Assembly (NCBI RefSeq): GCF_016598775.1
Contig: NZ_CP066802.1
Location: forward strand, 124,001-188,000
Length of the DNA stretch: 64,000 bases
DNA from: Actinomyces weissii
Lineage (GTDB): Bacteria; Actinomycetota; Actinomycetes; Actinomycetales; Actinomycetaceae
Direction: 5' to 3'
The notes under the pieces are model-generated. The model saw nothing but the letters and a program-made list of their open reading frames with translations, was not told the DNA's origin and searched no databases. Shown one piece after another: positions 34,211 through 42,756 of this stretch. Each line of letters starts with the position of its first letter. The stretch's first letter is position 1. The position numbers were made by a program, and so were the translations under genes.

Positions 34211-36013
34211 ATGGAGTCCACTTTCGTGTCCCTCCTGTGCATCGTGGGCGTGGCCTTCCTGGCTCCGCTGATCTCCTGGCTGGTGCCCAGGCGGCTGCTG
34301 CCGGAGGCGGTGCTGCTGATTATCGGCGGCATGCTGATCGGCCAGCACGGCCTGGGGCTGGCCACCGAGACCGACTCCATCGAGTTCCTCCACGAGCTGG
34401 GGCTGGCCTTCCTGTTCCTCATGGCGGGCTACGAGATTGACGTCAACGAGCTGCGCGGCGTCGGCGGGCACCACGCCATGGGGGCCTGGCTGCTGTCCCT
34501 GCTGGCGGCCTTCGGGGCGGTGGTGCTGATCGGCCCGGCAGGCGGGGCCTTCTCCACCAACGGCATCGCGATCGCTATCGCCATGACCTCTACAGCTATC
34601 GGCACCCTCCTGCCGATCCTGCGCGAGCGGGGGCTGCTGCCCACCACGGTGGGGGCGGCCATCCTCAACCACGGGGCGGTGGGGGAGGTCGGTCCGGTGC
34701 TGCTCATGGCCCTGCTGCTGGGGACCCGTTCCACCACCACCAGCCTGGTGATCCTCCTGGCCTTTGCGGTCATCACCCTGCTGATCGTGCGCTTCACGAC
34801 CCGGGTCAAGCAGGTGGGGCACCGGCTCGTGGAGGCGATCCACCTGGGCGGCTCCACCACCGCCCAGACCACGGTGCGGCTCACGGTGCTGCTGCTGGTG
34901 GGCTTGTGCACTTTGGCGGCGGTGTTCAGGCTGGACGTGGTGCTGGGGGCCTTCGCGGCTGGGTTCGTGGTGCGCCACGCCCTGCCGGACGGCAACAAGG
35001 AGTACGAGGAGAAGATTGAGGGCCTGGCCTACGGGTTCTTCATCCCCGTGTTCTTCGTGACCTCCGGGATGGGCATCGCGGTGGAGCTCACGCGCCGCTC
35101 CCTGATCGGGCTGGGGGTGTTCTTCCTGCTGCTGGTCCTGGTGCGCGGGGTGCCCGTGTGGCTGTCCTCCTGGGCGGAGCGACGGCGGGACGGCTCGCGG
35201 GCCTTCAGTATGCGCGAGTGCCTGGAGATCGCCACCTACTCGACGACGGCGCTGCCCATCATCGTGGCCGTCACGCAGGTGGCGGTCGACGCCGGGGCCA
35301 TGGTGGAGGAGGCTGCGGCCACCTTCGTGCTGGCCGGTGTGCTCAGCGTGGTGGTCATGCCCGCCCTGGGCCTGGCCTTCAGCCCTGACCGAGGGCAGGA
35401 GGCTGCTGCGGGGGCAGAGGCGGCCACTGCTGTGGGCGCGGAGTCGGCTGGCGTGCTGCCGGAGGCCGCCGGGGGCCGGGGGGCCGGGGCAGCAGCCGGG
35501 TCCGGGGCGTCAGGTGGCACGGTGGCGATGACGGCGCAGGCCGCCGGGCGCGGGGAGCGGACGCCGCCGGGCGCCTATGATGGCGGTCCTTTCACCGACC
35601 GCGGCACTGGCCCGGGAGAGCAGGCTGGGGCCAGCGGAGGGAGCATCCTGGTGACCGGGGACGGCCGGGGGGCTGCTGCGGCCGCCCCGGAGCCGCTGGG
35701 GAGTGCCGTGACCGGTCTCCCGGTGGGGGAGGCGGGAGCGCTTCCAGGACCGGTGGGCCCTGGTGGCCGGGGGGCTGGTGCTGGTGCGGGGGCTGCTGGT
35801 AGCGGTCACCGCCTGCGCCGTCGTCTCTCCGGCGGTGCCCGCCTGGGGGTGGACGCCCTGACGCGCCACGGCCTGTCCCCGGAGGAGGCCCGGGCGCTGG
35901 CCGAGCGGCTGGCCCGCATCCAGGTGGAGCGGGCCATGTGGCGTGACCACCTGCGCACCCAGCTGCGTTCGGAGCTGCGGGGGCGCGGCGGACGGCGGCG
36001 ACGTCGGCGCTGA
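34211..36013 (+). CDS. CPA2-type cation/proton antiporter (Kef-like)
   Basis: 600 residues; ATG 34211 has GAAGGAG six bases upstream. Residues 1-390 give about 11-12 membrane segments with family landmarks: LPEAVLLIIGGMLIGQHGLGL, FLFLMAGYEIDVNELR, AMTSTAIGTLLPILRERG and LGAFAAGFVVRHALP. It should exchange K+ or Na+ for protons. Residues ~395-600 are a long Gly/Ala-rich, probably disordered cytoplasmic tail ending in a basic helix (RRRLSGGARLGVDAL ... RGGRRRRRR). The usual TrkA-N domain is missing. Confidence 0.85.
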   Translation: MESTFVSLLCIVGVAFLAPLISWLVPRRLLPEAVLLIIGGMLIGQHGLGLATETDSIEFLHELGLAFLFLMAGYEIDVNELRGVGGHHAMGAWLLSLLAAFGAVVLIGPAGGAFSTNGIAIAIAMTSTAIGTLLPILRERGLLPTTVGAAILNHGAVGEVGPVLLMALLLGTRSTTTSLVILLAFAVITLLIVRFTTRVKQVGHRLVEAIHLGGSTTAQTTVRLTVLLLVGLCTLAAVFRLDVVLGAFAAGFVVRHALPDGNKEYEEKIEGLAYGFFIPVFFVTSGMGIAVELTRRSLIGLGVFFLLLVLVRGVPVWLSSWAERRRDGSRAFSMRECLEIATYSTTALPIIVAVTQVAVDAGAMVEEAAATFVLAGVLSVVVMPALGLAFSPDRGQEAAAGAEAATAVGAESAGVLPEAAGGRGAGAAAGSGASGGTVAMTAQAAGRGERTPPGAYDGGPFTDRGTGPGEQAGASGGSILVTGDGRGAAAAAPEPLGSAVTGLPVGEAGALPGPVGPGGRGAGAGAGAAGSGHRLRRRLSGGARLGVDALTRHGLSPEEARALAERLARIQVERAMWRDHLRTQLRSELRGRGGRRRRRR

Positions 36014-36224
36014 ACCGGCTGTAGTGCCGGGTACCGGGGTGCGGGCACGGCTAGGGCGTGGCTGGGTGCTTGGTCCGCTGCAGGACCGTGATTCCGCGCT
36101 CCACAGGCGCCGCAGCGCGCGGGGTGTTCACCCGGCAGGCCCGCCCGGGGAGCAGGGGCGCGGAAGTGGGTGAGCCTTGAGGCGCGGGCAGCGAGGTCCG
36201 CTGCAGCACCAAAGGAGAACCAAG

Positions 36225-36485
36225 ATGAGACACGCTCTACGCACCCTGTACGCCTCCTTGACCCTCACCCGGGGCGCCCCCTCACCCAGCAGCCTCCTGC
36301 CTGTGACCGGGCGGACTGTAGGAAGGGCGGCCCCGGACGGCGAGGCGGGCATGGCCACCGCTGAGTACGCCGTCGGCACCCTGGCGGCGGCCGCCTTCGC
36401 CGGGCTGCTGCTAGCCATCATGCGCGGCGGTGGCCCGACGGCACTGCTCAACGCCCTCATCAGCTCGGCACTGTCCAACCCGTGA
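36225..36485 (+). CDS. DUF4244 Flp-like pilin
   Basis: 86 residues from ATG 36225, with AAAGGAG seven bases upstream. After ~45 residues comes the prepilin-type segment GEAGMATAEYAVGTLAAAAFAGLLLA: a Gly before the processing site, Glu at +5 and a hydrophobic helix, as in Flp/Tad pilins. DUF4244 proteins are the small pilins of the actinobacterial Tad cluster. The next gene starts within one base of its stop. The tadA, tadB and tadC genes that normally precede it are absent from this window. Confidence 0.85.
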   Translation: MRHALRTLYASLTLTRGAPSPSSLLPVTGRTVGRAAPDGEAGMATAEYAVGTLAAAAFAGLLLAIMRGGGPTALLNALISSALSNP

Positions 36486-37240
36486 TGAGGCTGCTACCAG
36501 GCAGCAGGAGAGCAGGGAGCCTGGGGGCGTCGTCGGCTGCTGCTTCAGGGCCCCGGCCGACGACGGCGCGCCGCCGCCTGCTGCAAGTGAGTCTGTGCGC
36601 GGCGCGCCCCCGCTCCGCGCCTCCGTCCGTCCAGCAGGTTCCGCTAGCCGGAGAGCCCCCGGCAGCTGTGCCTGCCTCTAACGACCGTGGGCGTGCGGTC
36701 GCGTCTGAGGTCCGTGAGGCGGGTAGGGAGACCGAGGCGGAGGCTGGGCCTCACGGGCCGGAGGCGCACGGATGCGCGGCTGCGGGGACTGTGGGCCTTC
36801 AGGCGGGTAGCGCACCCGGGGAGGAGACCGGGGTTATAGCCCAGCCAGTCTGCGGTACGGCCGTGCGGGAGGGGTGGGCACTGCGGGAGGAGCGTCGGGC
36901 GGAGGCGGGCATGGTCACTGCCGAGCTGGCCTTGGCGGTCCCCAGCGTGGTGCTGGTCCTGATGCTGGTACTGGTCGCCGCCAGCGCCGGTCTGACCCAG
37001 CTGCGGGTCGCTGACGCCGCCCGCTCCGCTGCCCGGCAGGCCGCCCGGGGCCAAGGCGACGTCGTGGCAGCTGCCCAGCAGGTGGGCGGGCCGGTGAGCG
37101 TATCGGTTGAGGCAGGCGAGCTGACCTGTGTGCGGGCCAGCCGTCCGGTGCCCGGGCCGCTGGGTGGGCTGGGCCTGGTCGCTTCCGCCCGGGCCTGTGC
37201 CTACACCGAGCCCACGGGTGACGGCGGGGCTCGGCCATGA
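36485..37240 (+). CDS. TadE-like minor pilin
   Basis: 251 residues. The C-terminal half is TadE-like: RRAEAGMVTAELALAVPSVVLVLMLVLVA is a prepilin-type leader and helix, followed by a small domain with two Cys. The first ~135 residues are Ala/Arg/Gly-rich and unlike usual TadE proteins; a later start is possible, but the ATG overlapping the DUF4244 stop suggests coupling. The 3' end (TEPTGDGGARP) is the sequence copied in the following tandem repeat. Confidence 0.75.
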   Translation: MRLLPGSRRAGSLGASSAAASGPRPTTARRRLLQVSLCAARPRSAPPSVQQVPLAGEPPAAVPASNDRGRAVASEVREAGRETEAEAGPHGPEAHGCAAAGTVGLQAGSAPGEETGVIAQPVCGTAVREGWALREERRAEAGMVTAELALAVPSVVLVLMLVLVAASAGLTQLRVADAARSAARQAARGQGDVVAAAQQVGGPVSVSVEAGELTCVRASRPVPGPLGGLGLVASARACAYTEPTGDGGARP

Positions 37241-37444
37241 TTGCGGCGGTTCGGGCCGTGTGTGTGGCTGCCCTGGTCCAAGGTGTAGGCCGATATGCCT
37301 GTGTCTGCACCGAGCCCACGGGTGACGGCGGGGCTCGGCCATGATTGCGGCGGTTCGGGCCGTGTGTGTGGCTGCCCTGGTCCAAGGTGTAGGCCGATAT
37401 GCCTGTGTCTGCACCGAGCCCACGGGTGACGGCGGGGCCCGGCC
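37195..37444 (+). repeat. 104-bp tandem duplication across a gene junction
   Basis: Units 37237-37340 and 37341-37444 are identical except near their ends (GGCTCGGCC against GGCCCGGCC). The last ~42 bp of each unit also match the end of the TadE gene (37195-37236). Each unit joins a start-of-gene segment to the TadE 3' end, so the duplicated block is the boundary of two adjacent genes. The period is not a multiple of three. Confidence 0.9.
37237..37344 (+). CDS. Chained mini-ORF 1 (35 aa)
   Basis: Created by the 104-bp duplication. ATG 37237 overlaps the TadE stop (ATGA) and the ORF ends at 37344, overlapping the next mini-ORF by the same four bases. The product starts with a hydrophobic stretch (MIAAVRAVCVAALVQGVG), like the start of the TadE-like gene at 37445, and ends in the TadE tail. 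Probably a by-product, but re-initiation could keep the operon coupled. Confidence 0.4.
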   Translation: MIAAVRAVCVAALVQGVGRYACVCTEPTGDGGARP

Positions 37445-37448
37445 GTGA
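37341..37448 (+). CDS. Chained mini-ORF 2 (35 aa)
   Basis: Second copy of the 35-codon mini-ORF with the same protein sequence. Starts ATG 37341 on the stop of mini-ORF 1 and ends at 37448, overlapping the GTG start of the next real gene at 37445 (GTGA). Confidence 0.4.
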   Translation: MIAAVRAVCVAALVQGVGRYACVCTEPTGDGGARP

Positions 37449-38026
37449 GCGCGGCGGTCTGGGTGGCGCTCACGGCTGGTCTGCTCCAGGGAACGGGCCT
37501 TGCAGGTCGCTGGGGGCACAGCGGCGGGTGGCCGGGGCTGCTGGCTGCGGCCAGGCCCCCGCGTCGGGATCACGCTGGCGGCGTGGCCTCAGGAGGAACC
37601 GCGTGGTGCCTTGAGGAACCGGCCGGGGGTGCGCGGAGCAGGAAGCAGGGTGGCCGTGGCCCTGGCGGGCCACTGGCGCAGGAGACGGGCTCCGGGACGG
37701 TGCTGGCGCTCGCGGTGATCGCGGTGCTCCTGTCGATGGGGCTGCTGGTGGTCGGGCTGGTGCAGGCGCAGGCCGCGCGCTCGCGCGCCCAGGCGGGGGC
37801 GGACCTGGCGGCCTTGGCGGGGGCGACGGCGCTCAGCTCCGTCGTCGCCCCCGGGGACCCCTGCGCTGTGGCCGGGAAGGTGGCCACCGCCAACCAGGTG
37901 GAGCTGACTGGCTGCAGCATTGCCGGGGAGGACGTGACCGTACAGGTGGAGGCGCAGGCGCGGGTCCTGGGCCTGCCCAGGGTCGCCGTCGGCTCAGCAC
38001 GGGCCGGTCCCGCCGACACCCCCTAG
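37445..38026 (+). CDS. TadE/TadG-like pilus-assembly protein (helicase/secretion neighbourhood type)
   Basis: 193 residues from GTG 37445. Residues ~75-110 contain ETGSGTVLALAVIAVLLSMGLLVVGLVQAQAARSRAQAGADLAALAGA, the membrane segment and post-membrane helix typical of the Rv3654c-type TadE-like proteins of the actinobacterial Tad cluster. Two Cys (PCAVAG, TGCSIAG) lie in the outer domain. The N-terminal ~70 residues are basic and poorly conserved; the true start may be later. Last gene of the pilin cluster here. Confidence 0.75.
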   Translation: MSAAVWVALTAGLLQGTGLAGRWGHSGGWPGLLAAARPPRRDHAGGVASGGTAWCLEEPAGGARSRKQGGRGPGGPLAQETGSGTVLALAVIAVLLSMGLLVVGLVQAQAARSRAQAGADLAALAGATALSSVVAPGDPCAVAGKVATANQVELTGCSIAGEDVTVQVEAQARVLGLPRVAVGSARAGPADTP

Positions 38027-38040
38027 CCCCACCTCTCTCT

Positions 38041-38077
38041 CGCGAGACCGGGACATATGGCTCACGAGACCGGTAAG
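38041..38077 (+). repeat. Dispersed palindromic repeat, copy B
   Basis: CGCGAGACCGGGACATATGG at 38041-38060, then CTCACGAGACCGGT and AAGG. The 34 bp 38041-38074 equal 11358-11391 exactly. Lies just after the TadE/TadG-like gene. Confidence 0.85.
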
Positions 38078-38165
38078 GGTTGCCTAAGTTGATGGGGTGT
38101 GGCGCGAGAGGCTGGAGATGGCGGCGCACCCAGGTCCCTGCGGTCGGACACCGCAGGTCGCCTCC

Positions 38166-38228
38166 ACTTGTGCATTTCGGCGTGAGTGGTGCGGTATTCC
38201 GGCACCACTCACGCCGAAATGCACCAGT
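38166..38228. repeat. 63-bp palindromic element, copy 1
   Basis: 27-bp arms (38166-38192 and 38202-38228, one mismatch) around the loop GGTATTCCG. The arm starts ACTTGTGCATTTCGGCG. It is 34 bp beyond the 3' end of the LppP/LprE gene and could act as its terminator. Confidence 0.9.
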
Positions 38229-38262
38229 CGGGGTGGGATGGGCACGCCCCGCCACACCCAGG

Positions 38263-38898
38263 TCACTGGACGTAGGGCGGCCACTCGCCCTTGTGGACCA
38301 CCTGGTTGGAGTCGTCCTCCCACTCAAAGACGGACACGGACCGGCCGCTGGCCACGTCATTGCTCTCCCCGTCCTTGGGCCAGGTGTAGGTCACCTGGAT
38401 CTCGTCGTCGTCGATCCGGGAGACCTGGGGGAGGAAGCCGATGGACTTCTCGGAGGTGACCCCCACGTACTGCCCGTCGTGGAAGAGCATGATCTGGTAG
38501 GGGGAGGAGGCGGTCCCGCCCTTGATCCCCAGAACCACCCAGGAAAGCTCCGCGCACTGGTCGTAGGTGGAGGTGTCTGCACCCTCCAGGTTCCACTGCC
38601 ACCCCTCGTCCTCACCAAAGGTGGCTACCTCTCCGCCCCACCTCGCCACGGCCTCGGCGCCGGTCATGCCGGAGCAGTCGTCGTCGGACGGCGGGCGGGT
38701 GGCCTCCCCTAGGGTGGCGGGGGCGGGAGTGGCTGCCTGGGTCGGGGCGTCGGGGGCCGAGGTGACGGCGGGCGCCTCAGCGGACATCGTGCCGGGCGCT
38801 CCCGCGGTACTGGTGCCGCTTGGGGTGGCACCTCCTCCGCAGGCGGCGAGGGACAGGGCAAGTAGCAGGGTGGCGGGGGCGGCAAGGTGACGTGACAT
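38263..38898 (-). CDS. LppP/LprE family lipoprotein
   Basis: 211 residues with lipobox LAAC after a short signal (LLLALSLAAC). Thr/Ala/Pro linker, then the LppP/LprE domain: DDDCSGMTGAEAV at the start, CAELSWVVLGIKGGTASSPYQ, MLFHDGQYVGV and VTYTWPKDGESNDVASG. The family is restricted to Actinobacteria and of unknown function. The gene is isolated between two oppositely oriented palindromic elements. Confidence 0.85.
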   Translation of the reverse strand: MSRHLAAPATLLLALSLAACGGGATPSGTSTAGAPGTMSAEAPAVTSAPDAPTQAATPAPATLGEATRPPSDDDCSGMTGAEAVARWGGEVATFGEDEGWQWNLEGADTSTYDQCAELSWVVLGIKGGTASSPYQIMLFHDGQYVGVTSEKSIGFLPQVSRIDDDEIQVTYTWPKDGESNDVASGRSVSVFEWEDDSNQVVHKGEWPPYVQ

Positions 38899-39033
38899 GA
38901 CAGCTCCTTCCGGCAGGGCCAGACAACAGGGACCTAGATGTGAGTACGCTCACTACTGTAGGGGCTTGAAGGTGGATGCCGGAACCCCATCCTCCTTTCA
39001 AAGGTGTAACCAGGTCCGCCGTCCCTCGTCTCC

Positions 39034-39096
39034 ACTTGTGCATTTCGGCGCGAGTGGTGCCGAAATACCGCACCACTCGCGCCGAAATGCACAAGT
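39034..39096. repeat. 63-bp palindromic element, copy 2
   Basis: Perfect 27-bp arms (39034-39060 and 39070-39096) around the loop CGAAATACC. The arms match copy 1, and the loop is the reverse complement of copy 1's loop apart from one base, so the element is inverted relative to copy 1. It lies upstream of the LppP/LprE gene. Confidence 0.9.
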
Positions 39097-39098
39097 CA

Positions 39099-39296
39099 GG
39101 GGCTTGGGTGGCCCGTCAGGCTCCTCTCGAGCCTGACGAAGTCCATCAGCAGGCACTCGGCGGTAGCCACACCGTAGACCGGGCACTCCACATGCACCAC
39201 CGACAGGCCCCACCACGCCTGCACCGTGCCCAACACCTCCACCAGCTCAGCGCCGCTCTCCAGCCACTCCCCATACGCGCACCCCACCCCAGCCAT
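39099..39296 (-). pseudogene. Possible gene remnant
   Basis: A leftward open stretch encodes GEWLESGAELVEVLGTVQAWWGL and a following SVVHVECPVYGVATAECLLMDFVRLERSL, which looks protein-like. Neighbouring protein-like stretches upstream are in other frames, suggesting a decayed 3' end. It stops at the palindromic element. No family recognised. The remaining 39297-39473 holds nothing I can name. Confidence 0.25.
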
Positions 39297-39473
39297 GCGG
39301 CCCCGGCTCCCGGTCGCCCACCATGCGGCTGCAAGCCAGCGCGCCCCGCCGTCGCCAAGTCACCCCGCACCTCAGCCACACACTATGACCACAGGCGCCC
39401 ACTCCTGCCCATCCACCGTCAGAACGGGGGAACACCAACGACGTCGCCGCCGCCTCCGGGCTAGGGGCGCGCT

Positions 39474-39494
39474 CTAATCCTCCGCCAGTGACAG
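39474..39494 (+). repeat. Direct-repeat flank, left copy
   Basis: Contains CCTCCGCCAGTGACAG, which recurs in the same orientation at 45976-45992. The two copies bracket the ABC transporter/two-component module. Confidence 0.7.
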
Positions 39495-39507
39495 TCCTGC
39501 AGGCCCC

Positions 39508-40749
39508 TCACTCCGACAGCGAGGCGTAAGGCAGCGCCCAGGCCCGCGAGGACTCGATGCGCACCTGCACGGCTGAGCCCTCGGCGTGGATCGCGTCCAC
39601 GTCCGGGTCCGACTCCACGCACAGCAGCGTCCCCGAGGCGGTCTCCACCTCGTACTCCACGTGGTCGCCGTAGAACACCGCGGAAACCACCCGGCCCTGG
39701 TCGCCGTCGAGCTCCTGCGAGCTCCCAGCCGCGGCTGCGCCCAGCCGCAGGGACTCAGGCCGCACCACCACCGTCACGGCGTCACCCTCACGGACCTCCT
39801 GGTGGCTGGGAACCTGCACCTGCTGCCCCAGCAGGGACACCTGGCACCTGCCGTCAGCCACCGCCCCCGCCGTCGCCTCCAGGAAGTTGGCCCGGCCGAT
39901 GAAGTCCGCCACGAACACGGTGGCAGGCCGCCGGTAGAGGTCCTCGGGCGTCGCCACCTGCTCGATCCGGCCCTGGTTCATGACCACGATCCGGTCGGAC
40001 ATGGTCATGGCCTCCGCCTGGTCGTGCGTGACGTAGATGGAGGTGATGCCCATGCGCTGCTGCAGGCGGCGGATCTCCAGCCGCATGCGCACGCGCAGCT
40101 TGGCGTCCAGGTTGGACAGGGGCTCGTCAAAGAGCAGCACCTTGGGGCGCATCACCATGGCACGGGCCAGGGCCACGCGCTGCTGCTGGCCGCCGGAGAG
40201 CTCGTTGGGGGCGCGGTCCGCGAGCGCCGTCAGGTTCATGGAGGTCAGGGCCACCTTGACCTGCTCGTCTATCTCCGCGGCAGGCAGCTTGCGCAGCTTG
40301 AGCCCGTAGGCCACGTTGTCGCGCACGCTCAGGTGCGGGAACAGGGCGTAGGACTGGAACACCATGGACATGGGGCGCTTGTTCGGGGGCAGGGAGACCA
40401 TGTCCTCCCCGTCCAGGACCACCCGCCCGGAGGTGGTGTCCTCAAAGCCTGCGATCATGCGCAGGGTGGTGGTCTTGCCGCAGCCGGAAGGGCCCAGGAA
40501 GGTGATGAACTCGCCGGGGGCGATGTCCAGGTTTACGCCCTGCACCGCGTGCACGTCCTTGCCCCGGTTGGAGAAGGTCTTGAAGACGTCCTGCAGCTGG
40601 AGGTGCCCGCTGGTGGCGACGGCGTCGGTGCTCTGGGGGCTGGTCTGGGTGCTCATGCTCGGGTCCTTGGGTGCGGTGGCGGTGGGGGTGGAGGTGGGGC
40701 GTCCGGGGCGGGTGGTGTCTCCGGTGTCTCCGGCGGCTTGGGTGCTCAC
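39508..40749 (-). CDS. ABC transporter ATPase (FbpC/PotA type)
   Basis: 413 residues. GTG 40749 overlaps the permease stop (GTGA); ATG 40656 is an alternative start that removes a Thr/Pro-rich leader. Walker A GPSGCGKTT, Q-loop SMVFQSYALFPHL, signature [15 protein letters not shown], Walker B VLLFDEPLSNLD and H-loop THDQAEAM, then a C-terminal TOBE region (VTVVVRPESLRLG). It drives the fused permease. The family transports ferric iron, polyamines, phosphonates or sugar phosphates, so the substrate is not fixed by this subunit. Confidence 0.9.
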   Translation of the reverse strand: MSTQAAGDTGDTTRPGRPTSTPTATAPKDPSMSTQTSPQSTDAVATSGHLQLQDVFKTFSNRGKDVHAVQGVNLDIAPGEFITFLGPSGCGKTTTLRMIAGFEDTTSGRVVLDGEDMVSLPPNKRPMSMVFQSYALFPHLSVRDNVAYGLKLRKLPAAEIDEQVKVALTSMNLTALADRAPNELSGGQQQRVALARAMVMRPKVLLFDEPLSNLDAKLRVRMRLEIRRLQQRMGITSIYVTHDQAEAMTMSDRIVVMNQGRIEQVATPEDLYRRPATVFVADFIGRANFLEATAGAVADGRCQVSLLGQQVQVPSHQEVREGDAVTVVVRPESLRLGAAAAGSSQELDGDQGRVVSAVFYGDHVEYEVETASGTLLCVESDPDVDAIHAEGSAVQVRIESSRAWALPYASLSE

Positions 40750-42476
40750 AGTGAGGCTCCTGTCCGCACGGAGCGGTCCTTGACGACCAGGTTCATCAGG
40801 CCGGTCACCGACAGCACGATCACGATCAGGATCACGCAGAAGGCGAAGGCGTTGCCGAAGCGCCCGGCGTCCACCTCGGACAGGATCTGGGAGGTCATGA
40901 TCTTGGTGTGCGGCGTGGTGATGAAGATGATGGGGGACAGCGTCGTCATGGAGCGGGAGAAGGCGTAGGTCAGGCCTGCCAGGAAGGCGGGGCGGATCAG
41001 CGGCAGGGTCACCCGCCGGAAGGTCGCCAGGCCGGAGGCCCCCAGGGAGGTGGAGGCCTCGTCAATGGCCTTGTCGATCTGCTGCAGGCTGGCCACGCCT
41101 GAACGCTGCCCGGCTGGCGTGGAGCGGGCCACGTAGACCATCACGATGGCGATCGCCCCGCCCGCCACGGCCCCGCCACCAGCCAGCGCCGGGACCACGT
41201 TCACCCCGAACAGGGCCACGGGCACGTTGTAGGTGACCAGGTAGCCGATGCCGATCACGGTTCCGGGCACCGCCAGTCCCAGCATCCCCACGAAGTCCAT
41301 GATGGCGGCGCCCCGGCGCAGCCGCACCACCACCAGCCAGGCGATCACCATGCCCAGGACCCCGGCGACCGGGGTGGCGGCCAGGGCCAGGAGTGTGGTG
41401 TCCACCATGGCGTCGTTGCCGATGCCGGAGAGGATGTACTCGAAGTGCCGCAGCGTGAAGCTGTTGTTCACGCCCAGGATCTCCACGAAGGCCCCCACCA
41501 GCACGGCGGCGTAGACCGTGACCACCAGGCCCAGGACCGCCACCGCCAGGGCCAGCAGCGGCACCCGGGTGCGGTTGTCGCGCACCGGCTTGAAGCTGCC
41601 TGCGGGCTTGCCGGTGACGGTGACCGTGGAGGAGCGGTTGGACCAGTAGCGCTGCAGCAGGAACACCAGCAGCGAGGGCACCAGCAGCACCAGGGAGTAG
41701 GCGGCGCCCGCCGCGGTGTTGTACTCGCCGGTGATAGCGATGTAGGCGCGCGAGGCCAGGACCGTGTAGTCGCCCCCGATCACCAGGGGGTTGGCCAGGT
41801 CAGCGATCGCCTCCACGAACAGCAGCAGGAAGGAGGCGGCGATGCCGGGCACCACCATCGGCAGGGTGACGGTGCGGAAGATCGTCCAGCGGCTCGCCCC
41901 CAGCGAGGAGGCCGCCTCCTCCATGGCGGGGTCCAGGCTGCGGAACATGCCCAGCAGGTTCATGTAGGCCACGGGGAAGAAGGACAGGGTGAGCACCAGG
42001 GTCAGGCCGGGCAGGCCGTAGATGTTCCACTGCTGCCCCAGCATCTGGGTGGAGATGATGCCGTTGCGCCCGAACAGGGTGATGGAGGCCGTGGCCACCG
42101 CGAAGGGCGGGGAGACGATCGGCATCAGGCAGATCAGGTGGAACAGCTTCTTGCCGCGGAAGGCCACACGCGCCTGGATGTAGGCCAGCACGAAGCCTAC
42201 GAGGGTCCCGGCCGCTCCTACCACGGCGCCCAGCACCAGGGTGTTGAGCATGATGGCCCGGTTGGTCCTGGAGGTGAGCAGGTCGCCTAGCACCTCCAGG
42301 CCGCCTGCGGTGAAGGCCTCCGCGAGGATGCGGATCAGGGGCAGGCCCACCAGCATCAGCAGCAGCAGGACGACGACGGCGGTGATGGTCAAGGTCACCG
42401 GGTCCTGGCGGACCTTAGTACGGGTGCGGGTACGTGGCTGGGGGGTGCTCGCGGCCACGGTGGCGGGGGCGGACAT
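40746..42476 (-). CDS. Fused Fbp/Afu-type ABC transporter permease
   Basis: 576 residues from ATG 42476, after GAGAGG; an upstream-extended frame is Pro/His-rich and lacks a ribosome site. Two permease halves with about six membrane segments each and two EAA loops (MEEAASSLGASRWTIFRTVTLP, IDEASTSLGASGLATFRRVTLP). Such fusions occur in ferric-iron FbpB/AfuB and 2-aminoethylphosphonate permeases. Operon partner of the adjacent binding protein and ATPase. Confidence 0.9.
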   Translation of the reverse strand: MSAPATVAASTPQPRTRTRTKVRQDPVTLTITAVVVLLLLMLVGLPLIRILAEAFTAGGLEVLGDLLTSRTNRAIMLNTLVLGAVVGAAGTLVGFVLAYIQARVAFRGKKLFHLICLMPIVSPPFAVATASITLFGRNGIISTQMLGQQWNIYGLPGLTLVLTLSFFPVAYMNLLGMFRSLDPAMEEAASSLGASRWTIFRTVTLPMVVPGIAASFLLLFVEAIADLANPLVIGGDYTVLASRAYIAITGEYNTAAGAAYSLVLLVPSLLVFLLQRYWSNRSSTVTVTGKPAGSFKPVRDNRTRVPLLALAVAVLGLVVTVYAAVLVGAFVEILGVNNSFTLRHFEYILSGIGNDAMVDTTLLALAATPVAGVLGMVIAWLVVVRLRRGAAIMDFVGMLGLAVPGTVIGIGYLVTYNVPVALFGVNVVPALAGGGAVAGGAIAIVMVYVARSTPAGQRSGVASLQQIDKAIDEASTSLGASGLATFRRVTLPLIRPAFLAGLTYAFSRSMTTLSPIIFITTPHTKIMTSQILSEVDAGRFGNAFAFCVILIVIVLSVTGLMNLVVKDRSVRTGASL

Positions 42477-42694
42477 GGGACCTCTCAGATCTGGCTGGGG
42501 GAGGTGGGTGGCTGGGTCTCTGGCTGCGGGGGCGACGTCGGGGCCCGCGGTGGTGGCGGGGGCCGGACGGTGCCCGGTGGGCAGGTGGCGGAGATGAGGT
42601 AATGGCGCTGAGGACCGGCGCTGACGGGGCCTGATGGTGGCAGGGCTTGACGCTGACACGGCCTGATGGCGGCGGGACGCCGGTGGCCGAGGGC

Positions 42695-42736
42695 AGGGCT
42701 GGGGCCTGGGTCGCTGTGGCGCTCCAGGCCCCAGCC
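42695..42736 (-). terminator. Intra-operon hairpin after the binding-protein gene
   Basis: Perfect 14-bp arms (42695-42708 and 42723-42736, GGGCTGGGGCCTGG and complement) around a 14-base loop, 20 bp after the binding-protein stop. It is likely a partial terminator or RNA-stabilising stem that keeps the binding protein more abundant than the permease. Confidence 0.65.
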
Positions 42737-42756
42737 CTCCGCCGTCGATCCGTGTG

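Noticed and set aside
37833..38360. Leftward frame whose translation contains REPYVPVSRE
   Set aside because: It is the dispersed repeat read by chance in an open frame; the opposite strand carries the TadE/TadG-like gene end and non-coding repeats.
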